DNA from: Cytobacillus oceanisediminis
GTDB taxonomy: Bacteria; Bacillota; Bacilli; Bacillales; Cytobacillaceae
Assembly: GCF_003182355.1 (NCBI RefSeq)
Contig: NZ_QGTW01000018.1
Location: 1-64,000, forward strand
Reading direction: 5' to 3'
Length of the DNA: 64,000 nt
This document shows positions 34,973 to 43,513 of the stretch, one piece after another (the stretch's first letter is position 1; every line of letters starts with the position of its first letter). Below the pieces are notes generated by a model. It saw only the letters and a program-made list of their open reading frames with translations. It was not told the DNA's origin and searched no databases. Position numbers and translations under genes: made by a program.

Positions 34973-34977
34973 ATATT

Positions 34978-35027
34978 GGCTATGTTAAAGCTTATTTGAT
35001 TTTGGCGCCCTGTTGATTCAGGCAAAG
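34978..35027 (-). repeat. solo end of repeat family A (copy 6, remnant)
   Basis: GGCTATGTTAAAGC, then TTGATTTTGGCGCCCTGTTG: this is the reverse complement of the right end of copy 5 (CAGGGTGCCAAAATCAAC ... GCTTTAACAAAGCC). The rest of the element is missing. Lies between convergent ykuT and dapL. Confidence 0.65.
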
Positions 35028-35075
35028 TTTTTCGTGAATTTAAGGCTTCAATTTGGTGCTTTTCTCCTGCCCCAC

Positions 35076-35102
35076 AAAAAAAGATGCCTGCAGCAGGCAT
35101 CC
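35076..35102 (-). terminator. terminator of dapL
   Basis: GGATGCCTG and CAGGCATC arms with a three-base loop, then T7 on the minus strand. Confidence 0.92.
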
Positions 35103-35111
35103 TCTATCAAA

Positions 35112-36236
35112 TTAACCTTTATATTTTAAATAAGAGGCAATAAACTCAATTGCTTTTTCTATCGCCTGTTCATTAGGATTTAACTTGGCATGGTGCAGCC
35201 CGTATTCCGAATCGACGCCAAGCCAAAACATGAATCCTGGAATTTCTTCGAGCATATAGCCGAAATCCTCTCCTGTCATGGCTTCCCGGCATTCAACAAC
35301 ATTCATTTCTGTGTTGGCGCGGGTAAAATCCATGAATTCCCTGGTTAAGCTTTCTTCATTGTATACCTGGTGATACATGCTGCCGAAGTCAATGGCAGTT
35401 TCACACTCATACCCAACTTCAATGCCCTTTACAAGAGCCTGTACCCTACTTTTTACTTTTTCCATGGATTCAGGTGACAATGTCCGGATGGTTCCTTCCA
35501 GCCTTGCTGTTTCAGCAATTATATTTTGTACAGTGCCGCCCGTGATTTTTCCAATTGTAATGACTGCACTGTCAAGCGGGTCCACATTTCTTGAAACAAT
35601 TGATTGAAGCTGACTGACTAATGCACAAGCTGCCACAACCATATCATTTGTTTTATGCGGATATGCTGCATGGCCACCTTTTCCTTTTAAATCGATAAAA
35701 AGTTCGGATGTGTTGGCGAACAGCAAGCCCTCTTTTAAGGCGATGGTTCCTACAGGATACTCGGGAGCAATATGCAGAGCGATAATCATATCAGGCTTCC
35801 ATTCCTGCATAATACCTGATTTCAGCATTGGTTCTGCTCCGCCTGGCCCTTCTTCTGCTGGCTGAAAAATAAAAAGCAAGTCATCGTTAATCCGGTCCTC
35901 TGCGAATTTAGTGATCAGCCCCAAAGCAATTGCCATATGGAAATCATGGCCGCAGGCATGCATCTGCTCACTATGCTCCGATTTGAAAGGCAAGCCCGTT
36001 TCTTCAACAATCGGCAGCCCATCAATATCAGCACGGTACCCAATCATCCTGGAAGGGTTCTTGCCGCTGATTTTTACAAAAATACCTGTTTTCCATGTCT
36101 TTATTTCTATATTTTCTTGCGGGAGAGAATATAAGTAGTTTAATAAAAATTGCTGTGTTTTAAATTCCTGAAACCCCAATTCGGGTATTTTATGAAGTTC
36201 GCGGCGTATCTCTGTAAAAGGATTTGTCGCACCCAT
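35112..36236 (-). CDS. dapL: N-acetyldiaminopimelate deacetylase
   Basis: A 374-residue M20-family amidohydrolase, YkuR in B. subtilis, that deacetylates N-acetyl-LL-diaminopimelate in the acetylase branch of lysine and peptidoglycan precursor synthesis. Metal ligands are seen in HACGHDFHMAIAL near residue 92 and EEGPGGAEP near 127; the dimerisation domain follows. The ATG is eight bases after GGGGG. dapH precedes it, with a terminator-like hairpin in the 71-base gap. The same protein is also annotated dapEL or ykuR in databases. Confidence 0.93.
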   Translation of the reverse strand: MGATNPFTEIRRELHKIPELGFQEFKTQQFLLNYLYSLPQENIEIKTWKTGIFVKISGKNPSRMIGYRADIDGLPIVEETGLPFKSEHSEQMHACGHDFHMAIALGLITKFAEDRINDDLLFIFQPAEEGPGGAEPMLKSGIMQEWKPDMIIALHIAPEYPVGTIALKEGLLFANTSELFIDLKGKGGHAAYPHKTNDMVVAACALVSQLQSIVSRNVDPLDSAVITIGKITGGTVQNIIAETARLEGTIRTLSPESMEKVKSRVQALVKGIEVGYECETAIDFGSMYHQVYNEESLTREFMDFTRANTEMNVVECREAMTGEDFGYMLEEIPGFMFWLGVDSEYGLHHAKLNPNEQAIEKAIEFIASYLKYKG

Positions 36237-36262
36237 GCCAGCTTCCCCCTTCTATCTATTTA

Positions 36263-36296
36263 AGAAAAAGCGCGGATAGGAAATCCACGCTTTTTG
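36263..36296 (-). terminator. terminator / attenuator between dapH and dapL
   Basis: AAAAAGCGTGGAT and ATCCGCGCTTTTT on the minus strand, one mismatch. It would reduce dapL expression relative to dapH unless read through. Confidence 0.8.
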
Positions 36297-36307
36297 CTTT
36301 ATGGCAA

Positions 36308-37018
36308 TTAAAGTTGACGAAGTTCCTGCTTGATTTCTGTTTTGGACTTTGTCTTCTCATCGATTTCTTTGATAACGCGTGCAGGTGTCCCTGCAACAAC
36401 AGTGTAAGGAGGTACATCGTCAATAACAATTGCGCCTGCAGCTACAACAGCTCCCTTACCTACTGTTACTCCTTCAAGGACAACAGCGTTAGCACCGATG
36501 ACAACATCGTCTTCAACGACAACCGGTTTTGCTGAAGGAGGCTCGATAACGCCTGCTAATACTGTTCCTGCACCAATGTGGCAGTTTTTGCCGACGGTAG
36601 CTCTTCCGCCAAGGACAACGTTCATGTCGATCATTGTGCCTTCACCGACTACAGATCCGATATTAATGGATGCACCCATCATAATCACCGCATTATCGCC
36701 AATTTCAACCTGGTCGCGGATAATCGCACCAGGCTCAATGCGCGCTTTAATATTTTTCATATCAAGCAAAGGAATCGCAGAGTTTCTGCGGTCGTTTTCG
36801 ATAACATAATCTTCAATTTTTTCCTGGTTGGATTCGATAGCCTGGCTAATCTCAGCCCATTCGCCAAATACAACCCCAGTATTTCCGTTTAGAAAAGTTT
36901 TAGCAGATGGCCCGAAGTCGATCCCTTCTAAATCTCCTTTTACATAAACCTTTACAGGTGTTGATTTTGTGCTGTTTTGGATAAAAGATATAATCTCGTT
37001 TGCATCCATCATTTTCAT
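36308..37018 (-). CDS. dapH: 2,3,4,5-tetrahydropyridine-2,6-dicarboxylate N-acetyltransferase
   Basis: A 236-residue left-handed beta-helix acetyltransferase (YkuQ). An N-terminal helical domain of about 85 residues is followed by hexapeptide repeats (GVTVGKGAVVAAGAIV and similar). It acetylates tetrahydrodipicolinate with acetyl-CoA in the diaminopimelate pathway. GGAGG lies nine bases before the ATG. Length and N-terminus are as in B. subtilis. Confidence 0.96.
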   Translation of the reverse strand: MKMMDANEIISFIQNSTKSTPVKVYVKGDLEGIDFGPSAKTFLNGNTGVVFGEWAEISQAIESNQEKIEDYVIENDRRNSAIPLLDMKNIKARIEPGAIIRDQVEIGDNAVIMMGASINIGSVVGEGTMIDMNVVLGGRATVGKNCHIGAGTVLAGVIEPPSAKPVVVEDDVVIGANAVVLEGVTVGKGAVVAAGAIVIDDVPPYTVVAGTPARVIKEIDEKTKSKTEIKQELRQL

Positions 37019-37178
37019 ATTAAAAGTCCTCCTCTATGTATAACTTTACAACTAGCATTACTTTAACAAACAAAAGCATTGAAAACAAGAAAAATAACAT
37101 GGAATTTTCGTGTTAATTAATTGGTATACCTGACCTTTTCTGCTAATTCTGGCGTTCGAACTAGATAAGGAGAACCAA

Positions 37179-38066
37179 CTAATTATTGCCTTCCTCTTCA
37201 ATATGCTCTTTGATTAATTCAGCAAATGCCTGCACCTGTTTCAGCTGGAATGCAGATTCATAGCCCAGCAGCCAAGTATCGCGCTTGATGGGCATGTTAT
37301 TTTCATCCAGCAAGGGAATCTTAAAAATATTTTTTTCTGCGCCATTCAAGGTAATAGCCGGAAGTATCGCATAGCCAATTCCATTAAAAGTCATCTGCTT
37401 GCATGTCTCGATTTGATCGACCACAATTGTCCGTTTCGGTGATGTCTTAAACTGCCTTAACCACCAGTCCTGGATTTCCTGGTAGTAGTTTGAATCACTC
37501 TTAAACTGAATAAAGGGACGGTCCGTTTCATGAACCTGTTCAGGTCTTGTAATCTCTGTATCTACAAGATAAAGGCTATCCTTGAAAAGAGGGATCTTTA
37601 CACCTTTCCAGTCAGGCGTCCCGCGGATAATTCCTATATGTACCTGGTCATCATAAAGAGATTTTAAGATTTCACTGCTCCAGCCGGTTATCAAAGAAAT
37701 TTTCGCTTGCGGATAGCGGCTGACGAATTTCTTAAGTACCTGCGGCAGCCAATTCTGGCCTACGATTGAAGCGACTGCTATTTTTAATGTCCCATGCACT
37801 TCCGAGTTAAGGGCTGTGATCGACTCCCTCACTTTTTCTTCCTTGGCAAGGACTTCATTTACAAATTGAATGACAAGTTCACCGGCCGGGGTCAGGGACA
37901 AGCCTTTCTGCGAGCGGATGAAAAGCCTGTTTCCCCATTCTTTCTCAATATTCACTAGGCGCTGGGAAAGGGCTGGCTGGGATACAAATAATCTTTCAGC
38001 TGCTTTTCTCATATTCATTTCCTGAGCCAATACCGATAGAAGGTGAAATTCTGTAAGTGAAGACAT
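37179..38066 (-). CDS. ccpC: LysR-type regulator CcpC
   Basis: A 295-residue LysR regulator: winged helix-turn-helix at residues 1-60 (MNMRKAAERLFVSQPALSQR), effector domain with the CcpC-typical block SLITGWSSEILKSLYDDQVH and QIETCKQMTFNGIGYAILP. CcpC represses citZ and citB (citrate synthase, aconitase) and responds to citrate. An ATAA-N7-TTAT box lies 24 bases before the start codon, consistent with autoregulation. Equivalent to B. subtilis ykuM. The flavodoxin genes ykuNOP that follow in B. subtilis are absent. Confidence 0.93.
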   Translation of the reverse strand: MSSLTEFHLLSVLAQEMNMRKAAERLFVSQPALSQRLVNIEKEWGNRLFIRSQKGLSLTPAGELVIQFVNEVLAKEEKVRESITALNSEVHGTLKIAVASIVGQNWLPQVLKKFVSRYPQAKISLITGWSSEILKSLYDDQVHIGIIRGTPDWKGVKIPLFKDSLYLVDTEITRPEQVHETDRPFIQFKSDSNYYQEIQDWWLRQFKTSPKRTIVVDQIETCKQMTFNGIGYAILPAITLNGAEKNIFKIPLLDENNMPIKRDTWLLGYESAFQLKQVQAFAELIKEHIEEEGNN

Positions 38067-38090
38067 TTCCTCTCCCCTTTATAACTTTTT

Positions 38091-38105
38091 CTTATAGTAT
38101 ATCTT
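38091..38105. promoter_or_regulatory. CcpC-type operator at ccpC
   Basis: ATAACTTTTTCTTAT has the form ATAA-N7-TTAT, the known CcpC dyad. It is between ccpC and the divergent TSUP gene. Confidence 0.65.
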
Positions 38106-38177
38106 AATTTTATTTGAATTTCATTATCAAGAGAATCGGAATAAAATGAAATCAGGAACAGGAGGTGGAGGAAAAAA

Positions 38178-38903
38178 GTGGAGCTTTTCATTTTTACCTT
38201 TATTGGGTTTATTGCAGCATTTATTGGCACATTGGCAGGCAGCGGAGGATTGATTGGGATGCCATCATTGCTAATGCTGGGTGTTCCAATCCATACAGCC
38301 ATAGCTTCAGCTAAGTTCTCTAATATTTTCAGCTCATTTTCAAGCTTCCTTGTGCTCCTTAAGGAAAAAAAGATCACTTTTGCACCTGCAGCCAAGACTG
38401 CTCCCTTTGCATTGGGTGGAGGAATTACAGGAGGGTTGCTGGCAAATACGCTTTCAGAAAAAACGATGACACTCATTGCTGTGATATTGCTTTGTTTTGC
38501 TCTCATTCTTACAATTATAAAAAAACCATCTGAAAAGGAAGGGGCTGAAAATACAAAAGGTACTTACCCTTACCTGTATGGCATCGGCGTCTATGACGGC
38601 ATGTTCGGCCCTGGGCAAGGGACATTGCTGATGTTCATGTACTTAAACAGAGGCTTTTCCTATTTAAAAGCAATGGCCTTTACCCGGTTCCAAACCTTTG
38701 TCAGCTGTTCAGGTTCCATTTTTTCATATGTAGCTGCCGGCAATTTCAATATCAGCATTGCCATTTTCCTTGGCATCGGATCCATCATCGGGGCCCAAAC
38801 AGCAGTCAGATTGGCAAACAAAATCTCTATTAGAATACTCAAATTGCTGCTGCATACAATTACAATCCTTTTAATCATCCAGCTTTTAATAAAAATCTTC
38901 TAA
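38178..38903 (+). CDS. TSUP (TauE/SafE) family transporter
   Basis: A 241-residue membrane protein with about seven hydrophobic segments in two repeats, LAGSGGLIGMPSLLMLGVPIH near residue 16 and YDGMFGPGQGTLLMF near 140, typical for the sulfite / sulfonate exporter family. The start is GTG after AGGAGGTGGAGG. It is divergent from ccpC and could share its operator. Substrate unknown. Confidence 0.88.
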   Translation: MELFIFTFIGFIAAFIGTLAGSGGLIGMPSLLMLGVPIHTAIASAKFSNIFSSFSSFLVLLKEKKITFAPAAKTAPFALGGGITGGLLANTLSEKTMTLIAVILLCFALILTIIKKPSEKEGAENTKGTYPYLYGIGVYDGMFGPGQGTLLMFMYLNRGFSYLKAMAFTRFQTFVSCSGSIFSYVAAGNFNISIAIFLGIGSIIGAQTAVRLANKISIRILKLLLHTITILLIIQLLIKIF

Positions 38904-38904
38904 C

Positions 38905-38940
38905 AAAAAAGCTTTGCATTTCGCTGCAGAGCTTTTATTT
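38905..38940 (+). terminator. terminator of the TSUP transporter
   Basis: AAAAAGCTTTGC and GCAGAGCTTTT arms with one mismatch; adjoins repeat copy 5. Confidence 0.75.
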
Positions 38941-39122
38941 AGGCTCTATTAAATTTGCCTGCTGATTTCCGCTCCAGGCACTAAAGCGAACCGCGGGTGG
39001 TCAGGGAGCCTCCTCAGCGCGCTTGGGGGATCTCCCTTTGACACACTCCTCCTGCTGGAGTCTCGCGCGCTCCTCTCCATTTAACAGGGTGCCAAAATCA
39101 ACAATGGGCTTTAACAAAGCCT
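38941..39122 (+). repeat. dispersed repeat family A, copy 5 (best ends)
   Basis: AGGCTCTATTAAA at the left end and TTTAACAAAGCCT at the right are near-perfect 13-bp terminal inverted repeats. The core words AAGCGAACCGCGGG, GGGATCTCCCTTTG and CTCCTGCTGGAGTC (hairpin) are present, and GCCAAAATCAACAATGG precedes the right end. Lies between convergent genes. Confidence 0.85.
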
Positions 39123-39147
39123 TTAAATAAATAAAATTTTAACGACT

Positions 39148-40671
39148 TTAGGCAGCAGTATCCTTTTCATGCTTTGGCAAAGCAATGACCAATATAAAAC
39201 TGACTACAGCAAATAATAAAACAGCATAGTAAACCGAGTGGAGCGAGAAGGTCAGCCCATCTTGAAGCACCTCTTTAACTCCTGCATCCATATTATTCCT
39301 TGCTTGTTCATTTAAAAGCACGTTCGCTGAATCAAGAGATAAATCAGCATCAATATCTTCACCATTTTTCCGGATAAATGACTTTATCTGGCTGTTTAGA
39401 ATCCCGCCCAGCAATGCTGCACCTATGGTGTTGCCAAGGTTTCTCATAAACATATTGGCGGCAGTTGCTATTCCCCTTTGTTTCCATTCAACCGTACTTT
39501 GGATAGAGACAATAAAAGCAGTGCTGGTCAATCCCATACCTGCACCGACAAGGAAGCTGCCTGAAGCTGCCCATAACGGTCCAGCTTCAGGAGTAAGTGT
39601 GACAAATACAATGCTGCCTAAAATAAGGAATATTCCGCCTAATACTGACGTACTTCTGAAACCAATCTTCAGCAGCAGCTTCCCTGCAACTGCTGCAGCT
39701 ATAGGCCAGCCAATTGACATCGTTGTCAGTGTGAATCCAGCCACAATTGGCGATCTTTCCATAACACCCTGGACAAATGCAGGCAGAAAACTAGATATGC
39801 CAATCAGCATTACGCCAGTCGTCAAAGAGGCCAGGTTTGCAATCAGGATGGGCTTTTCTTTCCAAATGTTAAAAGGCATCATGGGCTCGGCAGCTTTTTG
39901 CTCCTGCAGGATAAATAATATAAATGCAATTACACTCACAGAAATCAGGCTGATTGCTTCAATTGAATTCCACGCCCAATTTGTCCCGCCTTCTACAAGT
40001 ACAAACATCAGCGAAGAAATTGAAACGGTTAAAAGAACAGCCCCAGCATAGTCGATCTGATGCTTTTTTCTTTCAACGTTTTCATGCAGGAAGATCCATA
40101 AGCCTGCAATAGCCATTATGCCAAGCGGAATATTAACCCAAAATACATAGCGCCAGCTTACATATTCAACAAGAAGGCCACCAATTGCCGGGCCCATTAT
40201 GGCTGAAATCCCCCATACACTTGATAAATAGCCCTGAACCTGTGCCCTTTCCTCTTTTGTGTAAATATCTCCGACGATTGTAGTAGCAATTGGCATTACG
40301 GCACCAGCACCAAATCCCTGGATTAGGCGGAAAATAATAAGCATGGTCATGGACTCCGCAAAACCGCATAAAATTGAACCGATTAAAAATACAATAATAC
40401 CGAATGTCAGAACCGGCTTCCGCCCAAATAAGTCAGACAGCTTGCCGTAAATTAAAACCGTAACGGCATTCATTAACAAGTAAGCTGAAAATACCCAGCT
40501 GTATAAAGCAAAGCCGCCTAAGTCACCAACAATGGCAGGCATAGCTGTTGAAACAATGGTTGCCTCGATTGCACCCATGAACATCGCGAGCATAACCGTA
40601 GCAAGCACAAAAGGCTTTTTCGTTACTTTTCTCTTTCCGTCAGGCTGCTTCTTATGTATGACTTGGCCCAA
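39148..40671 (-). CDS. DHA2 family (EmrB-like) MFS drug efflux transporter
   Basis: A 507-residue major-facilitator protein with 14 predicted segments. Motif A-like GKLSDLFGRKPVL and the segment-5 motif RLIQGFGAGAVMPIA are clear. It exports drugs by proton antiport. The start was moved 29 codons into the longest frame to a TTG seven bases behind GGAGGGG; the region upstream encodes an unlikely extra hydrophobic segment and contains this ribosome binding site. Confidence 0.88.
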   Translation of the reverse strand: MGQVIHKKQPDGKRKVTKKPFVLATVMLAMFMGAIEATIVSTAMPAIVGDLGGFALYSWVFSAYLLMNAVTVLIYGKLSDLFGRKPVLTFGIIVFLIGSILCGFAESMTMLIIFRLIQGFGAGAVMPIATTIVGDIYTKEERAQVQGYLSSVWGISAIMGPAIGGLLVEYVSWRYVFWVNIPLGIMAIAGLWIFLHENVERKKHQIDYAGAVLLTVSISSLMFVLVEGGTNWAWNSIEAISLISVSVIAFILFILQEQKAAEPMMPFNIWKEKPILIANLASLTTGVMLIGISSFLPAFVQGVMERSPIVAGFTLTTMSIGWPIAAAVAGKLLLKIGFRSTSVLGGIFLILGSIVFVTLTPEAGPLWAASGSFLVGAGMGLTSTAFIVSIQSTVEWKQRGIATAANMFMRNLGNTIGAALLGGILNSQIKSFIRKNGEDIDADLSLDSANVLLNEQARNNMDAGVKEVLQDGLTFSLHSVYYAVLLFAVVSFILVIALPKHEKDTAA

Positions 40672-40759
40672 ACAATTTCCCCTCCAATAGGATAAGAAGA
40701 ACGCAAAACAAAGGACCCAAACAGAAAGGGAATTAAATAAATGCGTTTTCTTATCCATT

Positions 40760-40792
40760 AAAAATAAAGCAAGCTCCCTCAGTTGGGGAGCT
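40760..40792 (-). terminator. terminator of darB
   Basis: AGCTCCCC and GGGAGCT arms on the minus strand, then a T-rich run. Confidence 0.75.
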
Positions 40793-40800
40793 GAATAAAT

Positions 40801-41247
40801 TTATTTTTTATTTAATCTTCTAAGATGCTTATTCAACTGGTCCAATACAGTTCTTCGAGTCAGAATCCCTTCAAAGTAGCCTTCCTTGTTTTCCACACAC
40901 AAAAAAGGATGATCAACTAAAAGAGCGATAGACTGCTGAATTGAAGCGTCAATATCAAGCCGCGGAATTGTACGGTTCATAGCCTCTTCCACTCGTTTTT
41001 TTTCCAGCATTTCAAATTCAATCCGCTCGAGACCAAGAATGGAATCCATGATAATCGGAGTACTGATTAAACCTTGCAGTTTATAATGCGGATCAAGAAC
41101 CGGAATGGCTGTATAACCGCTTTTCGTCAAAACCAAAAGGGCGTGTTCCAAATTATTTCCCACCTGGACATGTGCTACCCGCTCTGAAGGAATCATGAAA
41201 TCACTCATGTTAAATTCTAAAAATTCCTCGCTATGAAGACTAATCAT
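40801..41247 (-). CDS. darB: c-di-AMP-binding CBS protein DarB
   Basis: A 148-residue protein made of two CBS domains (about 13-70 and 80-140), YkuL in B. subtilis. In that species DarB binds c-di-AMP and, when ligand-free, binds the (p)ppGpp synthetase Rel and pyruvate carboxylase. Length and neighbourhood (between ykuJ and ccpC) fit. GAGGAG precedes the ATG. KtrC, another c-di-AMP target, is 13 kb away. Confidence 0.9.
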   Translation of the reverse strand: MISLHSEEFLEFNMSDFMIPSERVAHVQVGNNLEHALLVLTKSGYTAIPVLDPHYKLQGLISTPIIMDSILGLERIEFEMLEKKRVEEAMNRTIPRLDIDASIQQSIALLVDHPFLCVENKEGYFEGILTRRTVLDQLNKHLRRLNKK

Positions 41248-41328
41248 CGCCGAAAACTCCTCAAAAAAAAGTTATGAATCCCTTTTATTTTATCACAGTC
41301 CCCGGCAATTTTCCCCCTTTTTACATCA

Positions 41329-41472
41329 TCATCCTTTGCTGGTTTGAATATCCTTAACCTCGTAATGGCAGTTGGGGCAGCGAAAGATCACATTCTGATT
41401 AGACTGGGCAGTCAGTACTCCATCAATTTCTTTTTCAGCCATACAGCTCGGACACTTAACAGTTGGCATCAT
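41329..41472 (-). CDS. small zinc-ribbon protein
   Basis: A 47-residue protein with two CxxC pairs, KCPSCMAE near residue 6 and RCPNCHYEV near 31, the classic zinc-ribbon layout. GAGGTGAT precedes two adjacent ATG codons; the first is annotated. It is too short to be listed by common length cut-offs. Position corresponds to the small genes between ykuK and ykuL of B. subtilis, but I cannot confirm orthology. Confidence 0.7.
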   Translation of the reverse strand: MMPTVKCPSCMAEKEIDGVLTAQSNQNVIFRCPNCHYEVKDIQTSKG

Positions 41473-41525
41473 AGTATCACCTCTTTTTTATATCCTTTTC
41501 TATCTCTCAGCAGGGTATGTATGTT

Positions 41526-41675
41526 TTACTTTTTAGAGCCTTTGATTTCTTCAAGAATTTTTTTCATATCTTCAAGTGTTTTCCGGATCATGACTACTTC
41601 TTTTTTTGTATTGATTAAATCCGCAAGCATAAGAAGCACTGTAAAAAAAAGAAGGATCACTATTAAATAATACAT
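41526..41675 (-). CDS. small membrane-anchored coiled-coil protein
   Basis: A 49-residue protein: an N-terminal hydrophobic segment (YYLIVILLFFTVLLMLADL) and a charged helical tail (TLEDMKKILEEIKG). AGAGGTG lies before the ATG. Compact tail-out membrane peptide; family not recognised. Same strand as the zinc-ribbon gene, 53 bases apart. Confidence 0.6.
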   Translation of the reverse strand: MYYLIVILLFFTVLLMLADLINTKKEVVMIRKTLEDMKKILEEIKGSKK

Positions 41676-41749
41676 TTCGCACCTCTAGCAATTTGTTTAA
41701 GAAATTATATCATATTTCTAAAAATCCCCGGAGGCAATTTCCAGTAAAA

Positions 41750-41777
41750 TAAAAGGAGCCCTTAAAAGGGCCCCTTA
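41750..41777 (-). terminator. terminator of ykuJ
   Basis: AAGGGGCCC and GGGCTCCTT arms on the minus strand followed by TTATTTT. Confidence 0.8.
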
Positions 41778-41791
41778 TGTATGTGGTGAAA

Positions 41792-42028
41792 TTATTGGAT
41801 CAAGTCGAAAATTTCGATGGTGATCATATCAATATTGTCAAATTGATATCTTTTTGGCTTCTCTTTATCGTTATATACTTCTAATTCAAATGTTTCATTT
41901 TTTGGATGATAGGTAACCTGGCATTTCCTTTCTCCATTTACCTCAAAAAATCTCTGCATTGGCTCTCCGCCTGTTGATTGTTCCTGCAAGCTTTTTAAGC
42001 GTGTTAATATACCTTGAAGCTGTGACAT
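41792..42028 (-). CDS. ykuJ: YkuJ family protein
   Basis: A 78-residue soluble protein starting MSQLQGILTRLKSLQEQ with the block EPMQRFFEVNGERKCQVTYH and the C-terminal FDNIDMITIEIFDLIQ, all characteristic of YkuJ. The ATG was set after AAAGGAGAGA; 13 codons of the longer frame are leader. Function unknown. Divergent from the MBL gene. Confidence 0.9.
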   Translation of the reverse strand: MSQLQGILTRLKSLQEQSTGGEPMQRFFEVNGERKCQVTYHPKNETFELEVYNDKEKPKRYQFDNIDMITIEIFDLIQ

Positions 42029-42212
42029 GCTCTCTCTCCTTTCAAAACAAAACCCATAATCATACATTTAGGTTTCTCTTTTGGCATGTTTCTATCCTTA
42101 TGAATTGAATTCAGAATATTCAACCTTAGTTACTTTACATACCAATATTAACAGAATAAAATAATGTCATGTGTTTGTACAAGCAAAAGCTTTATAAAGG
42201 GTGTGAATTTTT

Positions 42213-43163
42213 TTGAAAAAACCTGAAAAACTGGCTGAAAATCTTTATTTAATTGATGATTTTGATCTTTCATTGGAAAAACGTACCGGTACATATGTTT
42301 TAACGGAAAAAAAATTAACTTTGATTGAAACGTCCGCCAGCCCATCAGTCCCCTATATTCTTGAAGGACTAAAACAGCTCCAATTCAAACCAGAGGACGT
42401 TGACTATATCATCGTTACTCATATCCACCTGGATCATGCTGGAGGTGCTGGCCTGCTCCTAACCCACTGTCCAAATGCAAAATTGGTTGTCCATCCAAAA
42501 GGAGCCAGGCATTTGTCAGACCCTTCCCGCCTTATTGCCGGCGCAAAAGCTGTTTACGGTAATAAATTCGATGACCTATTTAATCCGATACTTCCTGTTC
42601 CGGAAGGAAAAATAATCATTAAAGAACATGAAGAGGAGCTTACAATCGGTTCCGGGTGCACCCTAAAGTTTTTTAATTCCCCAGGGCATGCCAACCACCA
42701 CTTCAGCATCTTCCATCCGGCATTAAATGGGATGTTCACCGGGGATACCGCTGGGGTAACCTATCCTCAATTAGCGGTCGAAGGCATTGAGTTATACTTG
42801 CCCTCAACTTCACCGAATCAATTCAATCCCGGGAAAATGCTGCACTCTATTTCAATGTATGAAAAAATGGATTTGGATTATATCTTTTTTGGACATTACG
42901 GCATGAGCCGGAATCCGAAAGAGGTTTACAGGCAAATCAAAGAGTGGATTGAAGTTTTTGTAAAAGCAGGCAAGTTAGGGATGGCTGAAGGAGGTTCCTT
43001 TGAACAGCAGACGCATGCAGCAAGAGACGAGCTTGCCAGCCGGGTTAAGGGATATCTTTCTGAGAAAGGTGTACCTAATGACCATCCAGTCTTTGAGACC
43101 CTTTCTATTGACATGGAAGTATGCTCAATGGGTTTAATTGATTATCTTCAAAAAGCAAATTAA
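42213..43163 (+). CDS. MBL-fold metallo-hydrolase
   Basis: A 316-residue metallo-beta-lactamase-fold hydrolase. HIHLDHAGGAG near residue 71 carries the zinc ligands; GHANHHFSIF, GDTAG and FGHYG supply further His and Asp ligands. The substrate is unknown; the C-terminal extension of about 80 residues is helical. The start is TTG behind AAGGGTGTGA. The next gene begins 60 bases after the stop codon. Confidence 0.88.
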   Translation: MKKPEKLAENLYLIDDFDLSLEKRTGTYVLTEKKLTLIETSASPSVPYILEGLKQLQFKPEDVDYIIVTHIHLDHAGGAGLLLTHCPNAKLVVHPKGARHLSDPSRLIAGAKAVYGNKFDDLFNPILPVPEGKIIIKEHEEELTIGSGCTLKFFNSPGHANHHFSIFHPALNGMFTGDTAGVTYPQLAVEGIELYLPSTSPNQFNPGKMLHSISMYEKMDLDYIFFGHYGMSRNPKEVYRQIKEWIEVFVKAGKLGMAEGGSFEQQTHAARDELASRVKGYLSEKGVPNDHPVFETLSIDMEVCSMGLIDYLQKAN

Positions 43164-43223
43164 TTGATTACTCAAGACCCCTGCACTATGATGATAGTTA
43201 TTAAACCCCGGGAGGACTTTAAG

Positions 43224-43463
43224 TTGGAGGAAATTATCTTGTATACACAGCCGGAATGCCCCCCCTGTGAAATAACTAAAATGTTTTTAAAAGAGTATGG
43301 ATTTTCTTTTACAATAAAAGATATTAAAAAAGATGCAGCAACTCACAAAGAGTTGACCCAGCAGTATAATTCCTACTCCACCCCGACCATTGTCATCGGT
43401 GACATGGTCATTACAGGATTTGACCTGGAAAAACTAAAAACAGCGCTGCAAATTAAAGAATAA
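43224..43463 (+). CDS. glutaredoxin-like protein (NrdH type)
   Basis: A 79-residue thioredoxin-fold protein with the redox motif CPPC in TQPECPPCEITK at about residue 12, cis-Pro STPTIVIGD and the C-terminal GFDLEKLK. The start is TTG eight bases behind GGGAGG; the open frame upstream has no such site. It probably reduces disulfides in the cytoplasm. Partner unknown. Likely co-transcribed with the MBL gene. Confidence 0.83.
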   Translation: MEEIILYTQPECPPCEITKMFLKEYGFSFTIKDIKKDAATHKELTQQYNSYSTPTIVIGDMVITGFDLEKLKTALQIKE

Positions 43464-43513
43464 AAAAACAGAGCATAAAAGCATCACATTGCTTTTATGC
43501 TCTGCTGTTTTAA
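43462..43513. terminator. bidirectional terminator behind the glutaredoxin gene
   Basis: ACAGAGCATAAAAGCA and TGCTTTTATGCTCTG form a 15-bp stem, with flanking A and T runs. It overlaps the end of the next, convergent gene. Confidence 0.93.
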
